Shown: positions 9,244 through 17,900 of the stretch, in pieces
Numbering within the stretch: the stretch's first letter is position 1
Layout of the letters: each line of letters starts with the position of its first letter
NCBI GenBank assembly: GCA_945890905.1
Contig: CAMDDI010000002.1
Coordinates: 1 to 31,229 of the forward strand
DNA: 31,229 nucleotides
Reading direction: 5' to 3'
Source: Bacteriovorax stolpii
Lineage (GTDB): Bacteria > Bdellovibrionota > Bacteriovoracia > Bacteriovoracales > Bacteriovoracaceae
Notes under the pieces: generated by a model
Database searches by the model: none
What the model was told of the DNA's origin: nothing
The model's input: only the letters and a program-made list of their open reading frames with translations
Position numbers and translations under genes: made by a program

Positions 9244-9786
9244 ATGTCCGAACCAGATGAAGACGATAAGCCGACGGTGGTCTTAGACCTAGCGGCCCTT
9301 CGAAAACAAAAACAAAAAGAAGAAGAGCAGTTAAATGAGATTGTTACTGATCTCAAATTCAACACGTCGACAGATGTAAAAGTGCCTGAAGCAACTTTGA
9401 CTTCGAATTCATTTAAAGTGATTCTTTTTGATTTTCAATCAGATTTCTTTGAGAAGATTCAACTCACTCTTCCTCAGGGATTTGAGTATCAAATCGCGCG
9501 CTCATTGCCTGAGCTCAATCAGCAGCTGAAGTCGAAAACTTTTCAAATTATCGTGTTTAATTATGATGTGAATTCAAAGGCCGTAAATCAACTCACGGCC
9601 CAAATAAAATCAAAATTCCCGGCCTCAAAGACTCTCATCATGGCCAGTTCCATCTCACCTGAGAAGGCCCGAGTCCATGCTCAAACCCCCTCAGGAGCTG
9701 ATGGCTACTATAAGCTGCCACTCAATCCAGCGGATGTGAAAAAAGAGTTTTTAAAAATTCGTGAGAAGTTCAAACAAGTTTCCTAA
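9244..9786 (+). CDS. Degenerate receiver-domain (pseudo-response-regulator) protein
   Basis: The first 50 residues are acidic then Lys/Gln-rich (MSEPDEDDKPTVVLDLAAL). The rest has the alternating beta/alpha pattern of a CheY-like receiver: FKVILFDFQ, FQIIVFNYDV, KTLIMASS, GADGYYKLPL. The Lys of the receiver (YYKLP) and the Ser/Thr position (ASS) look kept, but the phospho-acceptor site reads N-Y-D and the N-terminal acidic pair is missing, so phosphorylation is doubtful. Two starts are possible: TTG at 9202 and ATG at 9244, each with GAGG about 8 bases upstream; I chose ATG. The role may be protein-protein signalling without a kinase. Confidence 0.75.
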   Translation: MSEPDEDDKPTVVLDLAALRKQKQKEEEQLNEIVTDLKFNTSTDVKVPEATLTSNSFKVILFDFQSDFFEKIQLTLPQGFEYQIARSLPELNQQLKSKTFQIIVFNYDVNSKAVNQLTAQIKSKFPASKTLIMASSISPEKARVHAQTPSGADGYYKLPLNPADVKKEFLKIREKFKQVS

Positions 9787-9789
9787 ATG

Positions 9790-9820
9790 AGGCCACCAGG
9801 CGGTAAAGCTTAGGTGGCCT
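9790..9820 (+). terminator. Hairpin after the receiver-like gene
   Basis: AGGCCACC (9790-9797) pairs with GGTGGCCT (9813-9820) around a 15-base loop, starting 4 bases after the stop codon. The following AATTTAGTT is only weakly T-rich, so this is either a poor intrinsic terminator or an RNA-stabilising hairpin. Confidence 0.4.
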
Positions 9821-9984
9821 AATTTAGTTCTGGGAGTGAAATCATGGTGATTTCTGGACCCATCATGATCAACATTCATATTTTCGTCAACACTTGGTAA
9901 GAGTTATTTCCTAACACCAATCCCCAATCAGTAAGTTATGCAACAATACTTGACCAGACACGCAATCTTAGAGATGCATGGTCT

Positions 9985-11655
9985 ATGGGAAAACATGTGT
10001 TTAAACTATTTTTATTGACGCTTAGCTTAACAGTTTGGGCAGATGCGGATTGGTCTAGAGATTTTGAAGTCACTACCATTAGAGAAAATATTTATAACTT
10101 TCCCCCTTCTGAATTTGAAGCACGAGTTCTCGATGGCCGCAAACTCGCCCTCTTTTATCCTGTGACTTCCACCGAATTACTTATCCCCTATCAACCGATG
10201 AAGAATTTTTTTAATTCTCCACAGAATGATCCCGTTAGAAAACTTCTCTTCTCCATGGCACGGATTGTTTCACCTTTTAAGAGCATGAAAGAGCTCTACC
10301 AATGGTTGGGGCTCCATGATTTTCCCAAATCAGCTCAATTTGAAAATCCCAATCCGTGGCCTGATCTGTCTCAAGAAGAACAATCCAATCCCATGGGTGC
10401 AACAGTTATCAATGATGAAAATGGCGAGGGAATGACTTTTGGATGTGCTGCCTGTCATTCCAGTAATCTCTTTGGAGTCAAAGTTTTAGGTCTTACGAAT
10501 CGCTTCCCACGGGCCAATGAATTTTTTGCTGAAGGTAAAGCAGTTGCTCCTTATGTGAATTCATTTCTTTTTAGAAATTTGCTCAAGTCCACTGAAGGCG
10601 AGAGACTCATGTTAGTTAAGTCTAAGCAGGCAATGGATTATGTAGGAACAAAAAAACCCATGACCCTGGGCCTTGATACCAGTCTTGCTCAAGTGGCACT
10701 CTCACTATCTAAGCGCGAACTTGATCCCTATGCTACCCGAGGAAATAGTTTTCATCATCCTCGCCCCAACAAGCTTGGAAAGATGGTGGCCGATAGTAAG
10801 CCTGCTGTTTGGTGGAACGTAAAATATAAAAACCGTTGGCTCTCGGACGGATCCATTGTGTCGGGAAATCCTGTGCACACAAATTTTTTATGGAATGAAA
10901 TCGGACGGGGTGCTGATCTTCCCAAATTAGAAAAATGGCTCAAAGAAAATAATCGTCAGATAGAAAATCTCACGGCGGCCGTATTTGCCACTCGTGCTCC
11001 ACGCTATGAAGATTTTTTTGGTGCAGAGGCGATTAATATTGAAAAGGCAAAGAGGGGCCAGGCCCACTTTGTGGTCTCTTGTCAGAAATGTCATGGGGTT
11101 TATGAGAAGGGTTGGGAGCAAAATGCGCAGAACAAATCCGTGCGTGAGCAACTCCAAACGGTGAAAGTGACTTATCATTCAAAAACTCCGGTGCGAGAGG
11201 TGGGTACAGACCCAGGTCGCTATTTAGGAATGTTTGAATTTGCTGCTGACTTAAACCGCCTAGCGATTTCAAAAAGTATGAAAACTTTGGTGGAACCTCA
11301 ACGTGGCTATGTTCCTCCTCCACTTGTGGGAATCTGGTCTCGCTGGCCATATTTTCACAATAATTCTGTTCCTAATCTATGTGCTCTTTTAACTAAGAGT
11401 TCTAATCGTCCAAAAACTTATATCGCTGGCCCCGCTCTCAATCGTCAGACTGATTACGACCAAGATTGTGCTGGATATCCCATGGGAGCAAAAGTTCCTG
11501 AAAGCTGGAAGAAGAATCCAGACTATGCGTACGACACAAAACTCGAAGGACTCTCAAATCAGGGTCACGATGAAAAGATCTTCTTAAATAATGGTGTCGA
11601 AATTTATTCAGCAGAACAGAAGCGAGAGCTCATCGAATTTTTGAAAACTCTCTAG
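9985..11655 (+). CDS. Secreted diheme c-type cytochrome, RoxA/MauG-related
   Basis: 556 residues with a signal peptide (KLFLLTLSLTVWADA). There are two covalent heme sites, CAACH (C154-H158) and CQKCH (C366-H370). The C-terminal part carries the segment PPPLVGIWSRWPYFHNNSVP (H458 inside), typical of the cytochrome c peroxidase/MauG superfamily and closest in arrangement to RoxA-type diheme proteins, which are about 650-680 residues (recalled family knowledge). A conserved-looking GTDPGR motif sits at about 407-412. RoxA cleaves polyisoprene; other relatives are peroxidases. The activity here is an inference and could be a peroxidase. Periplasmic or secreted. Its stop overlaps the stop of the convergent FHA gene (bases 11652-11655). 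Confidence 0.85.
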   Translation: MGKHVFKLFLLTLSLTVWADADWSRDFEVTTIRENIYNFPPSEFEARVLDGRKLALFYPVTSTELLIPYQPMKNFFNSPQNDPVRKLLFSMARIVSPFKSMKELYQWLGLHDFPKSAQFENPNPWPDLSQEEQSNPMGATVINDENGEGMTFGCAACHSSNLFGVKVLGLTNRFPRANEFFAEGKAVAPYVNSFLFRNLLKSTEGERLMLVKSKQAMDYVGTKKPMTLGLDTSLAQVALSLSKRELDPYATRGNSFHHPRPNKLGKMVADSKPAVWWNVKYKNRWLSDGSIVSGNPVHTNFLWNEIGRGADLPKLEKWLKENNRQIENLTAAVFATRAPRYEDFFGAEAINIEKAKRGQAHFVVSCQKCHGVYEKGWEQNAQNKSVREQLQTVKVTYHSKTPVREVGTDPGRYLGMFEFAADLNRLAISKSMKTLVEPQRGYVPPPLVGIWSRWPYFHNNSVPNLCALLTKSSNRPKTYIAGPALNRQTDYDQDCAGYPMGAKVPESWKKNPDYAYDTKLEGLSNQGHDEKIFLNNGVEIYSAEQKRELIEFLKTL

Positions 11656-12818
11656 TAGAATCGAACCATATCTTTAACGGCACCATTTAGAGCACTTGCC
11701 CCTACAAGTCTTACATTTTTAATAATCTCATCCAGAGGTAGTTTCGTAAATGCCTCTAGTTTCTCTGGAGTTGTAGCAATCACGACAATAATCTCTTTTT
11801 CAGTTTCATTTTTATCTTTAAAAAGAGCGAAGGTGATTTTGGAGCCTTCAAGTTGTTTGTAGTTAAAATTTGCTGGGAGTGCATTTTTTAGAAACAAAAA
11901 TGCACTCAACTGGGCCACTTCTAAATTATATGCATCCCCCGGAATCACTCGTATATCTAGCTTTGCCTCTTCAAAATACTTTGTACCATCAATGAGAATA
12001 TTGGCCATGGTTCCTACTTGAACTGAACCATACATTCCAGAATTTGCCCCAGGAATTGTGTCGCAAAGATACTTCTCCACATCGGTGGCGCACTTGATAT
12101 CTCCTAACATATTCATCAGAGATTCTTTGGTCGTAAGATCGGCGTCATCAACAACTTGAATGATTTTTACCGGCACTACGACTTCAGGTTTGTCATCCAG
12201 TCTGCCAATTTTTTCAATTTTTACTGGGACAATTTTTTCTTGCACGTAGAGACTGTAATATGTGGCACCTCCAATAATCACAGCGGCAAAAAGTTTCACC
12301 CAAAGAAATCGACTTTGTTCTTTGGATTTTTTTTTGACGTTTTTTTTCTCAGATCCTCGTTTAATTTCTTGGCGCTTTTTGACAAGTGATTCCGTGGTAG
12401 ACCGGTGCAAATCCTTTAGAGAGATTTGGCGAGTTTGTTCTGTGGGCGAAGAAGAAAGGTGTATTTTTTTTGGTTGCGGTGTGGGAACAGGAATGGAAAT
12501 TTTCTCTTCTACAGTTTTCTCTTCATCACTCAACAGGGTGAGAAGAACTTCTGTTCCTAAACGGATAGGAAAAAAAGAAGTAAACTCTACTCGGCGACCT
12601 GGAACAAGCCGCTCTTCATTTAAAAAAGTTCCGTTGGTACTTCCCTGGTCTACCACATAGTAATTGTCATCTTCAGTTACCACTGCCACATGCTTGCGGC
12701 TGATATTTTCAGCACTCAAAACTATATCGCAGCCCTCGTGAGAGCCAATTATTAGTTTTGGTTTATTCAAGGGATAAACTAACGGATCGTCGTTATTGAC
12801 GATAATCTCTATGCGCAT
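11652..12818 (-). CDS. FHA-domain membrane protein of the pilin-like locus
   Basis: 388 residues. Residues 1-95 form a cytoplasmic forkhead-associated domain that should bind phospho-threonine: IIGSHEGCD, the ISRKH loop (S40, R41, H43) and DQGSTNGTFLN (N62, G63) are all present. A basic Lys/Arg linker (about 115-170) precedes one membrane helix (about 171-191). The C-terminal 195 residues should be periplasmic and contain two Cys (KCATDVEKYLCD). It links kinase signalling inside the cell to something outside. It lies 52 bp behind two pilin-like genes in the same direction. TATAAT at 12825-12830, 6 bases before the ATG, could give it a nearly leaderless transcript. Confidence 0.88.
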   Translation of the reverse strand: MRIEIIVNNDDPLVYPLNKPKLIIGSHEGCDIVLSAENISRKHVAVVTEDDNYYVVDQGSTNGTFLNEERLVPGRRVEFTSFFPIRLGTEVLLTLLSDEEKTVEEKISIPVPTPQPKKIHLSSSPTEQTRQISLKDLHRSTTESLVKKRQEIKRGSEKKNVKKKSKEQSRFLWVKLFAAVIIGGATYYSLYVQEKIVPVKIEKIGRLDDKPEVVVPVKIIQVVDDADLTTKESLMNMLGDIKCATDVEKYLCDTIPGANSGMYGSVQVGTMANILIDGTKYFEEAKLDIRVIPGDAYNLEVAQLSAFLFLKNALPANFNYKQLEGSKITFALFKDKNETEKEIIVVIATTPEKLEAFTKLPLDEIIKNVRLVGASALNGAVKDMVRFY

Positions 12819-12870
12819 GATTCCATTATAGGCAAATTCTTGAAATTGTGTTGCTTAAAAAGTGGAAGAC

Positions 12871-13914
12871 TTAAGAAGTCGGGAAATTTTCCGAGCAGGC
12901 CATAGTGTCTCCAGGCTTCGCGCCGGCACCAGAGCAATAAGAATCACTGACGGGAGTATTTGAGGAAGAATTCATGCAAGTGACGTAGCGAGTTTGCATA
13001 CTATTGGCACATGCACCCCATGCGCCAGTATACCAATAAAATAATCCGGTATTAATGGCACAAGTTGGTTTAACTTTACCACCGCCAGTAGTAGTCATAT
13101 AAAAATTGAGGGCGCCACGACAGTCGACTCCGGTAAAATCGAAAACTTCTTCTAGAGTCAATCGATCGAGAACATGATCACATTGAAGCTCACCCAGGTT
13201 ACTTACGGCCCTAACCACATAAGGATAAGTACATTTCATCGTAGCGGGATTGGGATTGAAAATACAATTTGATCCATCCCAATAAGCAGCACTTTTAGCT
13301 ATAAAAGCGTTACAGAGCTTTTGTTTAGCAATGGAATTGGCATCAGAGACCACAGGACCACAGGCCTTAATGGTGACACCATCTGCATTAAAGGATGCCA
13401 CGAAAGGGATTCTTTTAGTCACACTCATATCAGAGGCACCCGTAGTATCCCGTCGTTTCATGATAGAGGCACTTCTCAAATTAAAAGTGATCACTAACTC
13501 AGCGGAAGTAGCTCCAAAGCTTGAACTTCCTAATCTAATTCCCTGAGGTGGAATGTAAAAACTAATAAAACTTCGTGAGTAAACAGTATTCTCACGCATG
13601 ATCACTTTAGTTTTTCCACCTTGAGTAATTGCCAATTGAGTCAAGGTATCGGCAATCAGACCAGGATTGACCGTAGCACTTTTAGCATAACCGGCAAGCA
13701 TAGTCTGGCAACGGTTGATATCATTGAGGTAGGTTTGAACTTGTGTGGTGGTAATATTCACATCAGAGACAAACTTTAAGTAAGATTCATTTGATGATTG
13801 GTTCTCAAGCATTTTCATAGTGACTAGAGAGATACCACCAAGGATACCAACTCCTATCATGAGTTCTGGCATAGAAAAACCACGTGCCTTAAGTAGTTTT
13901 TTTATTAGTTGCAT
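12871..13914 (-). CDS. Minor-pilin-like protein with thrombospondin-1-like C-terminus
   Basis: The longer frame starts at 13977, but the ATG at 13914 has GAGG 5 bases upstream and gives a proper prepilin leader: MQLIKKLLKARG then FSMPELMIG, with cleavage after G12 and Glu at mature position +5. Mature residues 1-22 are hydrophobic. The middle contains the Cys/Trp-Asp unit shared with both neighbouring pilin-like proteins (LCNAFIAKSAAYWD...C). The last 54 residues (294-347) look like a thrombospondin type-1 repeat: W294, W299-G-A-C302, QTRYVTC313, C327, C340. The ATG lies inside the end of the preceding pilin gene (10-base overlap), so translation is probably coupled. Exported and assembled, or anchored, by type IV pilus/type II secretion machinery; none is encoded here. 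Confidence 0.85.
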   Translation of the reverse strand: MQLIKKLLKARGFSMPELMIGVGILGGISLVTMKMLENQSSNESYLKFVSDVNITTTQVQTYLNDINRCQTMLAGYAKSATVNPGLIADTLTQLAITQGGKTKVIMRENTVYSRSFISFYIPPQGIRLGSSSFGATSAELVITFNLRSASIMKRRDTTGASDMSVTKRIPFVASFNADGVTIKACGPVVSDANSIAKQKLCNAFIAKSAAYWDGSNCIFNPNPATMKCTYPYVVRAVSNLGELQCDHVLDRLTLEEVFDFTGVDCRGALNFYMTTTGGGKVKPTCAINTGLFYWYTGAWGACANSMQTRYVTCMNSSSNTPVSDSYCSGAGAKPGDTMACSENFPTS

Positions 13915-14768
13915 TGAATCCTCAGTTTTGTTCCGTCCCAAGTAAACTGCGCAGTGGAAGAGGCACCACTTCCGCAAGCATCAGTGGTTCCGTCAATTAA
14001 GTCAGAATTGTTATAACCATAGTTAACCGTACGACAATGAATGGTACCATCGGGATTAAACCCTTGAACAACCATGTTGCCAGAAGAACAGGTCGTGAGT
14101 GGAGCTGCAGTAGTACCTTTAAGGATACATGATTGAGTTGCATCATCCCAATAAGAGAAAGTTCCCGAAGAGTTCACGGCCGCAAGCCCTAAGCATAAAT
14201 CATTATTTAAATTATTTACTGAACTCTCTGAGCCAGACAAGCAGCTCATGAAACTGGGAGATCCGGTTTGAGTAAATCGAAAGTTAACCCCAATATCTTT
14301 TCTTGCCGTGCGAGATCCAAATTTAGCAGCAAGGGCCGGATTAATTTGATAATCCACATATACTAAAGTACGCCCAGAGTTGGTGAGAGGTGGTGATTTA
14401 AGACTGATTCCAGTTATCTGCCAAATTTTTCCGGAGTCGGCCCAAGAGCCAACCGACACAAAAGTCGAACCACTCACGGCACTGGCCAAAACACCTTCGC
14501 TACAGTTTGATGTACATGTTTTAATAACTGTTATTGCAGTGACACCAGCATTAAAAGTAGCGTTACAGTTACCGATATTCTGCAAATACTTTGTCAGTGA
14601 GGAATGTGCGGCCTGAAGAATTCGATCGTGCTCAATTCGAGTCTGAGCAAACTTCTGATCTTTAAACATATAAGCACCCGACAATCCCACACCGGCGAGG
14701 ATAGATCCCCCGATCATGAGCTCGGTCAAGGAGAACCCGGATTGGGAATGTTTAAAGAACCTGGACAA
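13905..14768 (-). CDS. Minor-pilin-like protein
   Basis: The frame is open from a TTG at 14825, but the likely start is the TTG at 14768, which has GAGG 5 bases upstream and gives a short leader (M-SRFFKHSQSG) before FSLTELMIGGSILAG. Cleavage would follow G11, with Glu at +5. No ATG is available in this part of the frame. The 288-residue product has a pilin helix, a middle beta-rich region, and the shared domain LCLGLAAVNSSGTFSYWD...C with further Cys residues, ending in FTWDGTKLRIQC. Upstream member of a two-pilin plus FHA transcription unit, divergent from the giant pilin-like gene. Possibly a priming or tip subunit. Confidence 0.85.
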   Translation of the reverse strand: MSRFFKHSQSGFSLTELMIGGSILAGVGLSGAYMFKDQKFAQTRIEHDRILQAAHSSLTKYLQNIGNCNATFNAGVTAITVIKTCTSNCSEGVLASAVSGSTFVSVGSWADSGKIWQITGISLKSPPLTNSGRTLVYVDYQINPALAAKFGSRTARKDIGVNFRFTQTGSPSFMSCLSGSESSVNNLNNDLCLGLAAVNSSGTFSYWDDATQSCILKGTTAAPLTTCSSGNMVVQGFNPDGTIHCRTVNYGYNNSDLIDGTTDACGSGASSTAQFTWDGTKLRIQCN

Positions 14769-14773
14769 AAAAA

Positions 14774-14777
14774 CCTC
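14774..14777 (-). promoter_or_regulatory. Ribosome binding site deciding the TTG start at 14768
   Basis: GAGG on the minus strand lies 5 bases before TTG (14768-14766). The resulting protein has a standard 11-residue prepilin leader; the alternative upstream TTG would give a 30-residue leader. Confidence 0.6.
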
Positions 14778-14926
14778 GAAGCTATGGGTTAGATATAGTC
14801 TAATCAAGTTGAAGGTAATTTCCAAACATTTAAATAGGTTTGATTTGGGCCAATGCTCTTAGGCCAGATGCCAAGCAAAAATGGCATATGCAAAGCCTTT
14901 AACTTTGATTGGGCCTGGTAACTTGG

Positions 14927-14953
14927 TAAATTAAAATTAGCTCTAGCCGAATC
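14927..14953 (+). promoter_or_regulatory. Candidate sigma-28 (FliA-type) promoter of the intein-like pilin gene
   Basis: TAAATTAA (14927-14934), 11 bases, then GCCGAATC (14946-14953). This compares with the FliA consensus TAAAGTTT-N11-GCCGATAA: spacing is exact, and the key TAAA and GCCGA parts match. It lies 25 bases upstream of the ATG at 14979. Ten of 16 positions match by my count. Seen by eye and not tested statistically. Confidence 0.35.
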
Positions 14954-14978
14954 AGGTGTTTTATCTAAGAATAATGAA

Positions 14979-17900
14979 ATGATATTTAAGTGGTGTAAAA
15001 ATCAGCATGGCGTTTCCATGATCCAAGGGATGGTGCTTTCCGCGGTAATCGCAGGAACTGCCCTTGTTGCCACCAAGCTAATTTCCAATCAAAAGATGAC
15101 TCTTAGAGGTACTGAAACCCGCGATAATATCGAGCAGCTTCATGACCTTGTGTACTCTATTGTCCAGGATCGGAATCACTGTAAGGCCACTCTGGCCGTG
15201 AACGGAATTACTTCATCTGCCACTTCGCCGGTTGTTTTAACTCAGATCACTACTATGAACCCCAATTCCACCCCTACTGCGGCAATTGAGGTTAATAACG
15301 GCTCAACTTACGACGCTTCAAAAATTTACATGAATGGAAACGTGATTGTAAAAGACATGAGAATTTTCTTTGGTCCAGTCAGTACACCAACTGTTCCTAC
15401 TACACTGGCAGATAATACTGAAGCTTTCCTCAGAGTAAATTATAATCGATTTGCTGGAGGAAAAGGTGGAGATAACAACCTAAGAACTAAAATTGGTTTT
15501 GGGGGTAAAGACATTACGAAATGGATCAGAATGAAGATCCAAAGAAACAGTTCGTTGGGTTTTACTTGTTACGGAACTCAGATCACCGATGCCTATACCG
15601 GTGGGAATAGTGATTTAAGCAAAGAATTCTGTGATAGTTTCGCTTTCTTTACATGGGATGCGGCCAATAATATTTGCATCCCTAAAAATAATATTTGTCC
15701 CAATGGTACTGTCTTTACAGGTATGAATGCCACTGGTTATGCTGACTGCACACCCTTCATAAGTTTTGCTAGTCAATTTATTAATTCTGCCACCACTTAC
15801 TGTGATCCCTCCGAAGCCTACAACGTGCGAGTGATCAAAGACGGAACTGGAAAACGAGTCCAAGTTCACTGTGGATATGATACTGCTCCTACATACTCTT
15901 GCCCGACAGTAACTAAAAACTGGAACATCAGCTCCAGTGTTTGTACGGCCACTATCACCTCGGTAACAAGTGGAAATAACGCCACGGCAACAGACTCTAC
16001 AGCACCCACCACAGGTTCGGCTCAATATTATTGCAACATCAGTACTTGGGAGCCCATTGGGATGCCTACTTGTGTGGGTGGCGGGATTATATGTCCAGCA
16101 ACCACCGTAAACTGGTCTAGAGATCAATACAACTGTACGGGGACACTTCCTGAAGCTATGGATGGAGGTAACCACGCCTCCATTGATAGTACTTCTGATC
16201 AGCAAGGAACGGGGAACTATCTGTGTACCCTCGGAACGTGGGGTATGACTTCTAGAACTTGTGCGGGAACTGATTCTTGGACTTATTGCTTTGTTGCCGA
16301 TTCATCTATTGAGATGGCCAATGGTGAAACTAAAAAGATTCAAGATATTCAAGTGGGAGATTTGGTCTTATCACGTAACGATAGAACTGGTCTTATGGAA
16401 GGCAAAAAAGTTGAAAAGCTTTTCCATCATCCAGAAAAAGCTGCCACTCTTTACACACTTCATCTCTCAAATGGTGAAAAAGTCACCTCCAATGATATTC
16501 ACCCTTACTATCTGCCTTCTGAGAAAAAATACGTCATTGCTTCTGAGCTTGCTGCCTATTTTAACCGTGGGGACTCTGTTCAATTTCTAGGAAATGACGG
16601 AAAACTAGTCCATCTTTTAAAAGTTGAGACTAAAGAAAAATCCGTCAAGCTCTATAACTTCTCAGTGGAAGATAATCATAACTTTTTTGCGTCAGGAATT
16701 TTGGTTCACAACAAAAACGATGATGGACAAAACTATTGTGCCACACAGTCTGGAGCTATATGTTCTGGAAGTGCTGGGAACAATATAAGCTGCTCAGGTA
16801 CCCCTGCGGAGCATACAGTTTTTAACAATTGCATGGCCGGTAAATGCCCAGGTCGAGATGTTGTATGGACGCAAGGACCGGATACATGTTCTAGCTATGT
16901 AGCTTCTGGCCTAACTTCTGACACTGCAACCATCAATGATAGTACCGGACCAATGACTGGAAGTGCCAACATGGTTTGTAGTGGTGGTGTATGGAATACA
17001 TCATCCAGTGGATGTAATTCACTGGGAATCAACGGACGCTGTTCTTGTCAGACCACAACTGTCTATGGTGGTGGCGGTTGCGGTGGTGGTGCCTACTCTC
17101 CTGGTGATAATAACTCTTGCGACTTAACTAACACTTGGGTGAACCAGACGGCCTGTGAAACAAACCACGGCTGTACCGGAAATCCATGCGGAACTCGAAC
17201 TCAATTTAACGGAGGCGGAATCGTCGGTCCTTCTGCGACCCTTAACTGTTACTGGGTCAACACCGGTGGTGGCTCTGTTTGCCAAGCGACAACGGCCAAC
17301 TGGACTAATACGCAATATAACTGTAGCGCCTCTCTGCCGGCCGGTGCTGCGGGTGCTGGAGCTTCGGTCACTGACAATGTTGGTGACCAACAAGGAGCTG
17401 CGACTTTTACCTGTAGCGCCTTAGGATCATGGGATTCAACGAGCACTTCCTGTGCTGGAACAAATACTTGGACCTATTGTTTTGTGGGTGACTCTCCTAT
17501 TGATCTAGCGAATGGAACCACTAAAAAAATTCAAGACATTAAACTTGGTGATGTGGTTCTCTCTCGCAATGATCAGACCGGGAAGATTGAAGGCAAACCG
17601 GTCACTGAACTCTTTCATCATCCAAAAAATGCAGCGACTCTCTATTCTCTTAAGCTCTCCAATGGAACAACACTTACTTCCAACGATATTCACCCATACT
17701 TTATTCCGGAGCTTGATAGTTACTTAAATGCTAACGAGCTTGTGTCTCGATTTAAATCTGGAAACGAAGTTGAGTTCATGGGTGCCAATGGAAAAATGGT
17801 TACCCTCTTGGATGTAGAGACTGAAGACCAAGAAGTAGAGCTCTATAACTTTACTGTTGAAGATAACCATAACTACTTTGCCGGCGGAATCCTTGTGCAC

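Noticed and set aside
12262..12660. 132-residue frame opposite the FHA gene
   Set aside because: No ribosome binding site, and the FHA motifs on the other strand are clear.
15615..16205. Long antisense frame (196 residues) opposite the giant pilin gene
   Set aside because: It mirrors the Cys/Thr/Ser-rich repeat coding on the plus strand; composition is what antisense of those repeats gives.
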